A model generated the notes under the pieces. That model did no database searches. It was given only the letters and a program-made list of their open reading frames with translations, and was not told the DNA's origin. 64,000 nucleotides of DNA from Gaeumannomyces sp. JS-464 (lineage: Eukaryota; Ascomycota; Sordariomycetes; Magnaporthales; Magnaporthaceae), in the NCBI GenBank assembly GCA_002197995.1, contig NGZR01000001.1, forward strand, positions 8,246,001 through 8,310,000, read 5' to 3'. The first letter of the stretch is position 1; each line of letters starts with the position of its first letter. The translations under genes were made by a program, and so were the position numbers. This document shows, one piece after another, positions 43,420-54,135 of this stretch.

Positions 43420-43815
43420 GGGTGCCGGGCCGGAAGTTAAGCATGGCCATCGGGAAACCGTCGAAGTAATTATCGCGATTTTCGAATATCGAACCAAAAG
43501 ACCTAATCGCCTGCTTTAGGAAGGTATTTTCGGAATCGCTATCGAAAAGGTTGTTCGCGAAGCTATCGGATCGGTTAAGGTAGCCGTTCGTATTGTCAAA
43601 TTTGGCGGCCGCTACGCCAGGAAATCTTTCAAAAGCCCAATCGCTTGCTACAAAAAGGTGCCATTCGAAAGATTACGTTGCAATGCATCGGAATGCATTG
43701 CCCAAGCTTATAAAAAACCCAATCGTTTTAAAGAAGGTATTTTTTATTCGCTTATAGGTTTTCCCATTTAACCCAATCGCTTTAAAAAAAGGTATCGAAT
43801 GGTAAAACCTTTTAC
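43420..43815 (+). repeat. Irregular repeat of CCAATCGCTT-type units in W
   Basis: Units of the form (C)CCAATCGCTTt-AAAaAAGGTATt recur at about 43502, 43636, 43718 and 43778 with variable spacing. They occupy the right half of the W interior. No protein recognised. Confidence 0.5.
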
Positions 43816-44123
43816 TTTGCTAATTTGTAACAACCATTACTAATTAGTGTTGGTAGGAGTGTTACTTTTGTTAAGCTCGAAGCCTTTCGTTGGGGGTAAT
43901 AAACAAAGATTTATAAATTTGGAGAAGTTTTTTTATTATGCATGTAAAGGAAGGAGATGTAGCTATAGGAAAGGGGGCTAACAAGCCCCTTTTTATTTGC
44001 GAAAGGGTTTGGGCTTTTAAATTACGTGGGCTTTGTGGGCCTTGTAAGCTTTAAAGCTTCCTAGGCTTTTTAAGCCTCCAAATCCTTTAAGTGCATGCGC
44101 CGGAATAACTATCTAATAATAGC

Positions 44124-45700
44124 TTTTAATATTTAAATTACGTATTTGGTTTAAACTTCATTTTAAAATTAAACGGTTTATATTTAAAAAGCACCGTTTT
44201 TAAGTTTGTTTTAAACAATTTTTCGTATTAATATAATATTTTTCCGGAATATTCGCGAGCCGTTTTTTAATATTAGTTTAGTTATTTTAATCGCTTTTCA
44301 TTTAAATAATTATATATATGTTAATGCTAAATGCAAAAGTGGATTGCTAAATTTTATTACCGTTATAACTTTTTTTTATTACTTTTTATACTTACGGTTT
44401 AAAGTTCGTAATTAGCGAACCGTTTTAATTATTTGTAACTTTCCTATTGGATTTAGCCGGTAGCTTAACATATCCGTAAGTTATTTTTTTTAAACCAAAG
44501 GATTTCGAAAATAACGTTTTTTTATTTTATATTAACTTATCTAATATAATAATAACGTTTTCCCCATTTCGAGCGTAATGATTATCGTATTTTTCGGTCG
44601 ATTTATCCCTTATTATAAACGACGGGTATTTTTTCGACCGTTTTTAATTAATACGGTTAATGTTTTCGTTTTATAGAATTTTATACCGTTTAACCGCTTA
44701 TAACGATACGTAATTGCTTTATATTTCGTAATTAATTATTATTTTAACCTTTTTCGTTAATATTTTATCCGAAATATTAATAGGTTATATAATTAATTTG
44801 ATTATATTATCGCGAAAATTTTTATCGGTTTTTTTTTTTTCATTTCGTGCTTTCCGTTTAAGTGGTTTTTTTAATTTTTTAATAAAAAAAACGAGTACCG
44901 TATATTCGTTTTTTTATTCGGGTTAAACGGAACGTACGTTCGCGTAACTTTTTAATGCTAAACTTTCGCTTTTATATTATATATTTTTTGCATTTCGCAA
45001 TTTCGCACTTTTTTTAATCGAGCGTTTTAATAACGTATAGCATCGGGTACCGCTCGTTAGGTTTAAAAATTGCGGTAAATTTACCGATTCGGGTTAGTTT
45101 TTATTATAGTAATTAAAATGCTAAACGAGGTTTAACTTTAAACTCGCTTTTTAACTTCCGTGGGAAAAAGTCGTATTTTAGCTTAAATTGTAAATGGAAT
45201 TTACACTTTTTATAAATGCATTTTGCTTAAAAAAGGTGCAAATGTTTAAAATATTTTAAATCGACGTTAAAATGGTTTTTAAGTTTTAACGCAGCCTTTT
45301 TTAATTCGCTTACGTCGTCGAACTAGTAATTAACGTATTTAATTTTGTATTAGTTGTTAAACTATAATAAAAGTTAGCCGTTATTTCCTTTTGCCGAGGT
45401 GGCGTAGCATAATAAGCTATTTAAATGTTTTAAAATTTTAACGTTTTAAAAACACTCCGATACGTTAAAAGGTGTAAAAGCGCGTTAACTTTTCCAGCTT
45501 GCTTAGCTTTTACGAATTATAAATGGAAAGGTTTTACCGTTTAAACCTTTTGCTCGTTTTTAAAACTCGGTCGTTTTAAGGTTTTAGCCGTTTTAATTTA
45601 CTTTTACATCGGTGTTTAAAATTTTAAAACCGCGAAAAAAATGGGTTTAACTTAAAGCCTTTTTTTATATCGTTTGTTAAAACTGCTCCCTTTTATATTT
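44124..45700 (-). pseudogene. Y1 region between gag and RT (protease and linker), decayed
   Basis: This part of Y1 lies upstream (minus strand) of the W insertion and parallels Y2 at about 61750-63100, with shared text such as YVPFNPNKK/YIPFDLNKK and NGSLITNFKP/NGLLITNFKP. The region should encode the protease and the start of RT, but no intact active-site motif is visible and frames are heavily interrupted. Confidence 0.45.
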
Positions 45701-46985
45701 TAAAAAGGGCGGCGTCGTTTTCCTTTTTTAAATTCGTAGGTTTAAAAATAACGCGTTGCTCGCTTTCGTTATCGTATTTAAACCTCGTGGTTTTAAATAT
45801 GCAAACGTTTCGAGGTTTTTAAAAATATTATTTGGTAATTTCCTTATTAAACTAATATATAGCATATAATTTATCGTAATAATACGTTTAACTAAACGTT
45901 AACCCGGGATATAATCCTTTTTATATCGGGTTTTTTTTATTCGTTAAAAGTTGGTTACTTAGCGGTTATTATCCCGTTAAAAGCAATTTGCTTTAATATA
46001 TTTAACCGCATTTAAAATATTTCCCGTTTTTAGGTTTTACTTTTGCTTTTTTTGCTACTTTTATTACTAATAAGTAGCTTTTGCATTAAAATTTATAAAG
46101 TTTAAATGCGTTTTGTAAACCGTAATTAATTATTATTTAGCCTTTTTTAGTTAGCTTTATTATTTTATACTACATTTTAAAAATTATACCCTTTTTTTTA
46201 TTACCGTTCGTATAATTTATCGCTAATACGAACCGCATTTTTAACGTAATCCGTAAAAAACTTTAAGCGATTTTGTTTCGCGAGTTTATCTTTTACGTTT
46301 TCGTGCAATCCGTTATAAAAATGCAGTATTAACGTAGCGTCGTTCCAATTAAGCTTAATATTAATCCGTTAAAAATTCGCTGCATATTTAATTACGGCTT
46401 TTTACAATTTAAAAGCTAGTAAATCTTTTTCGGTAACTCGGGTTTTGTTAACTATTTTAAACATTTTTCCGACTTTTTTTCCGAAGGTTTTAAAATTAGC
46501 GAAAATAAATTTAGTAATTTTCTGGCTATTTTTATATCTTTTAAAATAATCGCTTTAGGTCGGTTAAAACCATCTTTTTACTTTACCGTTTAATTTGGTA
46601 ATAGCGTAAGCAACCTTTTATTTTTAGCTTACGAATTGCTATTTATAAAACTTAAAATAGCTTTTACATTTGGTAAAAAACGTTTTAAATTTACCGTTTT
46701 CCTTTTCGTAAAAATCCAAAAATGGGAATTTGTACGCTCGAATTGCGATAAATGCTTCGAAAGATATTAACTTCGCAGTAAATTGCTTTACTTCGGCTTA
46801 ACTTTTGGCGATTTCGTTCGTTATAAGCTTAAAAAGGCTAGCCGTATTAGCGGCTTCGTTAAGGTCGTATTTAACACCGTTAAAGGTAAAAACCGTAATT
46901 TTTTCCTTTTTAAGCTTTTTGCTGCTACTCGTTATAACTGTTTTATCTTTTCTTTTAACGAGGTATTAAATAGGATTAATTAAAA
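45700..46985 (-). pseudogene. Y1 gag remnant
   Basis: The minus strand gives a capsid-type gag. It begins with Ser/Lys text (SSSKKLKKEKITVFTFNG), then KYDLNEAANTASLFK, YKFPFLDFYEKENGKFKTFF, KVAYAITKLNGKVKRWF and WNDATLILHFYNGLHENVKD, the usual retrotransposon-gag capsid order. A decayed zinc knuckle (YFKCG...) sits near 45985-46025. The open frame on the opposite strand (46783-46983) is a shadow. The same text is better preserved in Y2 (60433-61700). Confidence 0.7.
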
Positions 46986-47366
46986 TGTTATAATCGAGGG
47001 TTTGCTTTTAAAGTAAGGCATTTCGAGGGCGGAAAGGATAGTTTCGCTAATGCTAGTAAATAAAAAAACACGTAACTTAAAAGGATAATTCGATTGTTTA
47101 CTTTAAAAAATGCTTAAAAGCTAACTTAAGTTAATTAATGCCGAAACCGTAGTTAAAACTACTTAAAACAGTAAAAAACTTATCCTTTTATATATACGCC
47201 TTTTTTACTTTAATAATTTTTGGATTTATAACTTTATTTTTTAGCTATTATAAATTTACAAATCCTTTTTAAGTTACGTAACTTTACGTGTTTTAATACG
47301 GGGTAAAAGCATTATTTAAAGCCTTTCCCGTCCTGCTGCTTTAAAACTTGCATGCTAGTTATAACA
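46986..47366 (-). repeat. Y1 LTR, right (5' LTR), 381 bp
   Basis: TGTTATAA...TTATAACA with one ~49-bp unit. Followed by TSD TCGGG at 47367-47371. Confidence 0.85.
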
Positions 47367-48281
47367 TCGGGTTGTAAAATGGCATTTAAACTTTGGTAAT
47401 CGCAATAAAAGCGTAACCTTTCGCCCGGTTTTCGCACGAATAAAATAAAAGCTCCGGCGGGGGAATTGTTAACCCGGATAAATCGTAAAACTCCCGCGAA
47501 ATAAACTTCCGTAATTAAACTTTCGTTTTAAAAACCTTTTTTTCCAATGCTTTTTTAACGTCGGATATAAAAGCCGTAAAAATCGCAGCTTGCGTTACGG
47601 GTTTCCTTTTTATAATCGAAATCGATTTGTAATATCGGGCGAACGTAACTACTTATATTTTTGCCATGTTCGCTTTTGCTTTCCTTTTTCGCAACCGTTT
47701 TTCCGGGAGTAAGTGGCGCATTTAAAAGCGTGTTTTTCCCACCCATATTTTCGATATATATAAAATAAATGCCGTTTAATAATGCATTAATTATAACTTT
47801 TTTAAAATAAATTGTTAAATAAAGCTTAGCATTGTATAAGCGTAAACCTTTTTTTTTACACCGGCTTTCGTTTTTTAAAAAAAAACAAATAATTTCCCGA
47901 ATTACTTTTTTTTTTATAGTGGTTTTTTTTAACGTTTTTAGCGAAATCCGGTAAATAGGCAATTTCGTTTTAGCGGCGGCGTTTTTACTAATAGTTACGT
48001 AATATTTGTAACCTTCGTTTACAAATACGTCGAATAATTTTATACTATTAATTACCGTTAAAATGTATGTTAAATGTGTTTTTTATACTTTTATCCGCAT
48101 TTATAAAGGTTATTAAAGCTTTTTTTCCTTAAAGCACAATTTTACTTTAAAGCTACTTTTTTCTTTAGCTTCCGGCTTTTCCCGTCGGCTTATCCTTTTT
48201 TTTAGCTAAAAAGGGAATTCCTCGCTATTAAAACCGGCCCCGCAAATGGCCGTTTTTTCGGCGTTTTTAAAACGGGTCGCT
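47367..48281 (-). pseudogene. G1 copy 2 protease/RT-entry segment
   Basis: Collinear with the single-copy equivalent of 27000-28890 in copy 1, with a ~190-bp deletion near 47487. The long open minus frame 47555-47962 (PIYRISLKTLKKTTIKKK, then SSYVRPILQIDFDYKKETRN) is the protease-to-RT linker also seen in copy 1 at 27543-27839. It has no complete active site. It is cut at 48281 by element Z and resumes as gag at 56465. Confidence 0.65.
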
Positions 48282-48469
48282 TGTTATAATTCCGTGCTAG
48301 TGGCACGGGTAAAAAGCTTAAAGGTTACCCTTAAACCGTCTTTATATATATATAACTAGGGACAACTTCCGGGATTAAGCCGACTTTTTTCCTTTTTTTC
48401 CTTTTCATTTTACAAAATAATATCACTTTAGCTTTTATTAGCTACCACTTATTAGCTTAGCTTATTACA
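48282..48469 (+). repeat. Z 5' LTR
   Basis: 188 bp, matches 56271-56459. No convincing primer-binding site was recognised in the bases that follow. Confidence 0.85.
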
Positions 48470-48507
48470 TTTTTGTAAAATCTTTTCCCGAACGCGGGAT
48501 TATAACT

Positions 48508-49660
48508 ATGCTTATCCTAATCCTATTATCGCCGGAAAACGCCGCAACCCCGGTTTTAATATTCCCCGACTAGCTAAACCTAACAGCCATTATCGCGAAA
48601 TTACAAGCACGTTTAACCGCGTTCGAAAAAAAGCTGGTTAAATTCCAAACCGACGTTAACGCGGTATTCGTCGAGTAACGCAACGAATAAAACCGCATTA
48701 TCGAAGTATAAAACGCTTAGCTTAAACTCGCAAGCGTTTTAATTACGTTTTCCAAACGAAAACCATTTAAAAACCCCCCGCTATACGACGGCGACGGATA
48801 AAGCTTCGACGCGTAGCGGAACGTATTTAAATATAAAATAACCCGAAACGTGGAATTTATTGGTAATATACGCGATTATTACGAATATATTTAGGCCTTT
48901 TTTACCCCGGCCATTTAAAAAGTGGTACGCTTGTATTACGAATCCGGAAGCCCTTATAATACCTACGATTTATTGCAATTTTTTAACCACCTCGCTACCA
49001 TTTTTAATAATCTATATAAAAAAGCCGAAGTTTTGTTAAAATTAAAAGTGGTTAAAATGGAGCTAAGTTAAACGTTCGCCGGTTTTATTACGAAATTTGA
49101 AATATTATTAGCCGCGGCCGGGGGTATTGCATAAGCAAACGAAATTAAAATTAATTACTTTCGTTTGCGCATTTCGAATAAAATCCGATTAACCGCAATT
49201 TCGAGCGAAAAATAACAATCTTTATATAGCGGAATGGTTAACACGTATAAACGTATCGTTTAAGCTTTAAAAATAATCGATATGAATAATAAGCTAAATA
49301 AAAAAACGCTAATTTCCTATACCGCATTTTACGCTACGAATAAATTAGGGGATTTACTTATAACGGGTATAAACGTAACAAATACTAGTTTAAGGGAAAG
49401 CGAAAGCCAAAAAGCACGTAAACCTAAAGCATTTTAGGTTTTTTAAAAAGTGTTCCGCTAACGGCGTAAAACCGGGGCGTGTTTAAATTATAACAATTAG
49501 GAATACGAAAAACGGGCTTATCGCTATTAAAGCGCGATTCGCCCTAAGCTTACCACGGTATTAAAAGCAGCGACGGCGGGTACTAATACGGGAAACGAAT
49601 AGCTTTTAATACGAGCTTTAGCTAAAAAAAAGCGCCGTAATAACGGAATAAATTAATAAC
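48508..49660 (+). pseudogene. Z gag remnant
   Basis: The frame from ATG 48508 reads LILLSPENAATPVLIFPD, a coiled-coil-like stretch (IIAKLQARLTAFEKKLVKFQ), PPLYDGDG, then the capsid text RNVEFIGNIRDYYEYI, KVVRLYYESGSPYNTYDLL and FAGFITKFEILLAAAGG. A CCHC knuckle follows at 49480-49521, where two Cys and the His are Tyr (CLNY...Y...Y). About fifteen in-frame TAA/TAG codons occupy Gln/Trp positions. Gag would form the particle and bind RNA. Length and order are normal for fungal chromoviruses. Confidence 0.8.
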
Positions 49661-52600
49661 CGGAAAGTTACATATTAAAAAGTGGAAAAACGAGCTAAAA
49701 AAAATTAAACGCAATATAAATAGCCCCCCATTTTTAATACTAATATTACTCGATTCCGTTAAGTTCGTAAACGTACAAATGGATTCCGGTTGCGAATATT
49801 ATACGACGATAAGCGAGAATTTCGCGGTAAAAATCGGGGTTAAGCGTTTATAGCTTTAAATACCGCGTTAGCTCGGTATAGTTTTAAAACGCATATCGTT
49901 AGTAATTAGCTAAATTGCTAAATGTAAAATGGATTTAAACGGTTAAATATCCCCTGTTTTATTTTATATTATCCCGGGAATATTTAAAAATGTTATTTTA
50001 AAATTATTATAAATAAAATATAACCGCGTAAAATTAAACGCGGCGGGTAGTTTTTTTTAAATAAAAGCAATATAAGGCATAATGGTTTAAAAATTACACC
50101 CCCGATTAAAAAACGGTTGCCGAAAATAGCGTTAAAACCCAGTTTAAAATTACAAATTTACCGTTACGTTATTAAAAAAAATAACATAAATTTTATAAGC
50201 GATAGTAATAATTACGAAATAAAAACCAACCACGTTTAAACTACTTCCGGAATTGCGGGATTTTACGGATCTTTTCGATAAAAGTAAAGCATTAGTTTTA
50301 CCTTTTTACCGAGGAAATTTAAACTATTATATTCGGTTAAAAACAAATAATAATAAAAACAAACCGGAGTTATTTTAAAGCCGATTTTATAATATGCCTC
50401 GAAATTAACTTTTAAAATTGCGCCGATAAATTACAAATTTAATAAATAAAAGGTGGATTCGAGCTAGCTCCTCGCCGGCGGTAGCGCTAATGCTAATAGT
50501 GAAAAAACCGACGAGTAATTAGCGTTTATACGTAAATTACAAAGCATTTAACGCGATTACGCTGCAAAATCGGTATTTATTCCCATTAGTAAAAAAAACG
50601 CTCCGTTTTTTAACCAAAACGAAATGGTTTACCAAAATTAACGTTTAAACCGTATTTTACAAAATACGAATAGCAAAAGGAAACGAACATTTAATAGCTT
50701 TCCGTATACGGTTCGGCTTATTCGAATGGCTAATATGCCTATTTAAGTTAATAAACGCTCCGGCTACCTTTTAACGTTATTATTAACGGCGTATTAAAAA
50801 ACATTTTGGACGATTACGTATTGGCATATTTGAATAACGTGTTAATTTTTTCCTCGGGGTCGCGAAAAAACCATATAAGCAAAGTTTAAAAAATGTTCCA
50901 AAAGCTGCGAAAAGCCGGGTTAAATTTAAACTTGGAAAAAAGCGAATTCGCGGTATAAAAAGTTAAATACCTCGGTTTTATTATTAAAACAAATGAAAAA
51001 ATTTAAGCGAACCCGGAAAAGGTCCGCGCTATTTAAAAATAAAAAGCGCTTAAAAAACTTAAAAGTTTCCGAGGCTTTTTAAAATTCGCTAACTTTTACC
51101 GAAATTTTATCGATAAATATTCCGATTTAATTGCACCATTAGTAGCGCTAATAAAAAAGGGAATCCCGTTTAATTAAATTAAATAAATTAATGCGGCATT
51201 CGAAAAGCTTAAATTGGCTTTTATATAAGCTTTGGTATTAGCGTAATAAAACCCCGATTTGGATATAAAAGTTAAAACAAATTGTTTAAACGCGGCATTT
51301 GGGGGTTGCTTTTCCTAATTAGGCAAAAATAGGATTTAGCGTTTAATCGCGTTTTATTTAGCTAAATTAAAAAACAGCCAGCGGAATTACATTATTTACG
51401 ATAAAAAGTTGCTAGCCGTAATCGTATATATTAAAATATAGGAATTAAAACTTCGTAACGTGCGAAAGCCATTTTTAATTTAAACAAACCATAAAGTTTT
51501 AAAATACTTTTCCAAATTACGGGAAGTTTTCGAACGATAAATGCGTTAGGTAAAAACCTTATCCAAATTCGATTATAATTTGCAATATAAGCTAAAAAAG
51601 TATACCACCCTTTCGGACGTTTTGTCGCGAAAAAAGCAGGACGAATCGATAAAACCCCGCAAAATGATAATGCTTTGCTTAACCCACTACGCGATAATTT
51701 TAACCCCGATACGGACTTTAAAAAATATAGCGTTAAAAGCGACAAACGTCCGCTTTAAGTCCGGTATTTTACTAAAAGGCATATAGCTTTTCCGCGAAAT
51801 AAATATCGCGGAATTTTAAAAAAAAAGCGCTACGCCGAAACCATAGCTACTTAGCGAAACTTAACGCGGTAATAGCAAACGTACGAAGGTTTTTACCCGC
51901 CGCCGATATAAAAGCACAAATTATAAATTGCTTTATTAATACGCAAAAAGCTTTGCAATATAAAAAACGCTTATAATTACTAGCGTAGGAATTATTAATA
52001 ACCATTATAATATAAAAAATGCACGCGTCGTTAATTGTAAAACACGCGGGCAAAAATAACACGTTTAAAATATTATGCCGTAATTACAATTGGAAGGGAT
52101 ATTACGGGACGTGGCGCGCTTTATATATAATTGCGACATTTGCCGAAAGTCCCGGTTTTTAAAACTAGTAAAACAAAGCCTTTTGCGCCTTTTTCCCGTA
52201 CTAAACTAATATTGGAAAACCATTTCTATTAATTTTATAACAAAATTGCCGGTAAACGAAAAAACCCCGGAATATTTAATAATAATTACGAATAGGTTAT
52301 TAAAATACGTTTAATTCGAAGTAATGCATATTATAAATGCTAAAAAATGTGTAATACGGTTTCGAAATATATAATAAAAGTTCCGAAGCTTTCCCGATTA
52401 AATTATTTCCGATAAAAGCTCGAATTGGGTTAAAAATTTCTAATTAAAACTATGCTTTTAAATTGGTATTAATTAATTTCTATTAATAGCTTTCCACCCG
52501 CAAACGGACGGAAATATAAAACGGGCGAATTAAAAAGTACAATATTATTTGCGCTATTTTATCGTTTTTTTTTAAAAAAACTAGGCTTCCTATTTAAACG

Positions 52601-53058
52601 TTTATTAATTAGCGTTAAATAATCGGGATTTAACCGTAACGGGTTTTAATTCGAACTAGTTATTATTAGGATTCGATATTAACCCCGTGTTAAAAAGCAC
52701 ATATATAACAAAAGTATTGGTAACGAGCGAAAAAAGGCGAATTACGGCGTTTTTAACACATTTAAAAAAAGGTTTAAAAATAGTTATAATTGTAATAGCA
52801 TACGCTTAATAATAATAAAAGGCTAACGCGAACAAATCCCGGCGTTTAACGGAAAGGTTTAAAATAAGCGATAAAATGTAGCTTTTATTTCGCAATATAA
52901 AAACAAATCGTTTTAGCAAAAAGCTAAATTAAATAACGGATAAATTCGAAATAATAGCGGTATTTAACGCATTTAATATTATATTAAACGTATTAAAAGG
53001 CATTTACTTTAATTTCCACGTAAAATTGGTATAACCGTATAGCAAATAACCCGTTTTT
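49661..53058 (+). pseudogene. Z pol remnant (protease, RT, RNase H, integrase)
   Basis: The retropepsin active site DSG is intact at 49782-49790 (VQMDSGCEYYTTIS). The RT catalytic block AYLNNVLIFSSGS has NN instead of DD (50827-50838). The RT thumb/connection ends in [15 protein letters not shown]. RNase H: LIAFYLAKLKNSQRNYIIYD, and LQYKLKKYTTLSDVLSRKK (open at 51580-51786). Integrase: zinc-binding region ending CDICRKSRF (about 52130), FITKLPVNEKTPEYLIIIT with the first catalytic Asp changed, SDKSSNWVKNF with the second Asp, and AFHPQTDGNIKRAN with Glu changed to Lys. RIP accounts for all changes seen. The 51431-51745 minus frame is a shadow. Confidence 0.8.
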
Positions 53059-53073
53059 AAATTAAAAAAACAC

Positions 53074-53146
53074 GCCCTCGTGGTGCAGTGGTTTAGCACC
53101 GGGCGGACCTTTTCGAAGGTCGCGGGTTCGACTTCCGCCGAGGGCA
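53074..53146 (+). ncRNA. tRNA-like head of the SINE (not a functional tRNA)
   Basis: Acceptor, D and T arms pair well. The anticodon arm does not: the best stem is GACCT/AGGTC with a 6-base loop TTTCGA, preceded by an extra CGGGCG. A 7-base loop cannot form, so I read it as a tRNA-derived promoter, possibly from an Arg(TCG)-type tRNA. Confidence 0.7.
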
Positions 53147-53903
53147 TAAAGGACTTTTTGTTCTTCGAACCAAAAACCCCGCTTTACCGGAAAACGCGAT
53201 TAATAGCAGCCCTTATCACGTGCCCTAAGCACGTGCAACAAACGGAAAAAGCCACAAAAAATGCGACCAAAAACAACCCCAAGGAAAACAAGCACGAGGA
53301 ACAAACGCAAAGTAACGAGCATAAGCTTTAGCTTTATTCGCCACGGTACCGGACCGCTTACGCCACTCGTTTGGCTTGCGAAACAAGGGTTGCCGCCCCG
53401 AACCGTGCATAGGAGGTCCAGGTTGGGAATGCACGTGGGAAAAAAAAGAGAAGAACAAGCACGAGGCCGACCGGACTGGTGCCCCGGGACGGCGCACCGA
53501 TCCGGAACCAAATCGATAAAGGCTAGCGCACGTGCACGCAGGAGATTGCCCCCTGGGATAAATGGCAGGCACACAGAGACGAAAAAACAAAATAAGGGAA
53601 ATAAAAACCCGAGCAATCGCTAATAAGTACGATATCGGTAAGGCGCGTATGGACGCGCCCGTACAGGGCCACATACAACGTGTTTGCCGATGCTAAAAAC
53701 ACAAAAAGCAGTTTGTGTGGAGGAACAAGCAAAAGGGTCGGAGCGAAAAGAACAAGTAGCGAAGGCCTATTAGCAAACGGAGGGTTTTCGCCCAGGACAT
53801 TTAACTGTACCAAGGTTTCCCCCTTATATAAAACAGCAAAGGCACCGAGGTTTTTATAAACATAACGGTAGTATGAATTATTATTATTATTATTATTATT
53901 ATT
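53074..53903 (+). mobile_element. tRNA-headed SINE-like insertion in Z
   Basis: AAATTAAAAAAACAC (15 bp) occurs directly before (53059-53073) and after (53904-53918) this ~830-bp insert. It starts with a tRNA-like head (53074-53146): acceptor arms GCCCTCG/CGAGGGC, D-stem GTGC/GCAC, pol III A box TGGTGCAGTGG (53081-53091) and B box GGTTCGACTTC (53125-53135). It ends in a TTA-repeat tail (53879-53903). These are SINE hallmarks: an internal pol III promoter, a simple 3' tail and a long TSD made by a LINE enzyme. The body is GC-balanced and hardly RIP-mutated, unlike Z around it. Long for a SINE. The overlapping frames at 53080-53331, 53200-53674 and 53523-53813 lack domains. Confidence 0.85.
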
Positions 53904-53939
53904 AAATTAAAAAAACACAAATACGCGACCCGGCTTAAT

Positions 53940-54135
53940 ATTAATACCATTTCCCGAAAACGGGGAATTTTAAAACGAATTTTTAATAAAAAAGATTTTG
54001 GCTGTTAAAAACGCAAAAAAAGGGGAAAAAATAAGCATTAATAAAATAAACCGGTTACGATAAAACGGGCTAATACCCGTTGGAAAACTTTACGAAAATA
54101 ACGGCGCTGGAAAAGTTCGAAGCTTAATAAAATAA
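53940..54135 (+). pseudogene. Z chromodomain remnant
   Basis: After the SINE the pol frame resumes. EFLIKKILAVKNAKKG..., then ALIK(stop)TGYDKTG(stop)YPLENFTKITALEKFEA, matches the chromodomain core ExxVExIL...ALVKWxGY...WxPxxNF...ALxxFE. The cage Trp codons have become TAA. It marks Z as a chromovirus. Confidence 0.7.

Larger units (their letters stand above)
42528..44118. mobile_element. Element W: non-autonomous LTR element with minisatellite
   Basis: Two direct repeats of 271 bp (42528-42798 and 43848-44118), starting TGTT and ending ...CA/TA, flank ~1.05 kb of GC-richer, apparently non-coding DNA. ATAGC lies directly outside both ends (42523-42527 and 44119-44123), a perfect TSD. Each LTR holds a G/C hairpin followed by a T run (42653-42674 in the left copy). 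The interior carries a 27-bp minisatellite and a second, irregular repeat. The absence of gag/pol suggests a LARD/TRIM-like parasite of an LTR element. Orientation undetermined. The right LTR shows more C-to-T change than the left. Confidence 0.8.
38376..47366 (-). mobile_element. Ty3/Gypsy element Y1, nested in G1 copy 2
   Basis: LTRs at 38376-38852 and 46986-47366 share termini of the type TGTTATAA...TTATAACA. The flanks are TTAGG (left) and TCGGG (right, 47367-47371), one TSD diverged by C-to-T and G-to-A. The uninterrupted copy 1 target reads TCGGG. Minus-strand coding order is gag, (protease), RT, integrase. Element W (42528-44118) splits it before the RT. A second Y copy (Y2) starts at 59958. 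RIP-type stops throughout. Confidence 0.85.

Noticed and set aside
46783..46983. Plus-strand 66-residue frame (and 60418-60741 minus)
   Set aside because: Both are antisense shadows of the Y gag capsid region, which reads well on the other strand in both copies.
53074..53146. Functional tRNA gene
   Set aside because: Anticodon arm cannot form a 7-base loop with a 5-bp stem, and the sequence is the head of a longer insertion flanked by a TSD.
53200..53674. Two overlapping minus-strand frames (138 and 149 residues) in the SINE
   Set aside because: Hydrophobic, no domain, overlapping in two frames; expected by chance in GC-balanced non-coding DNA.
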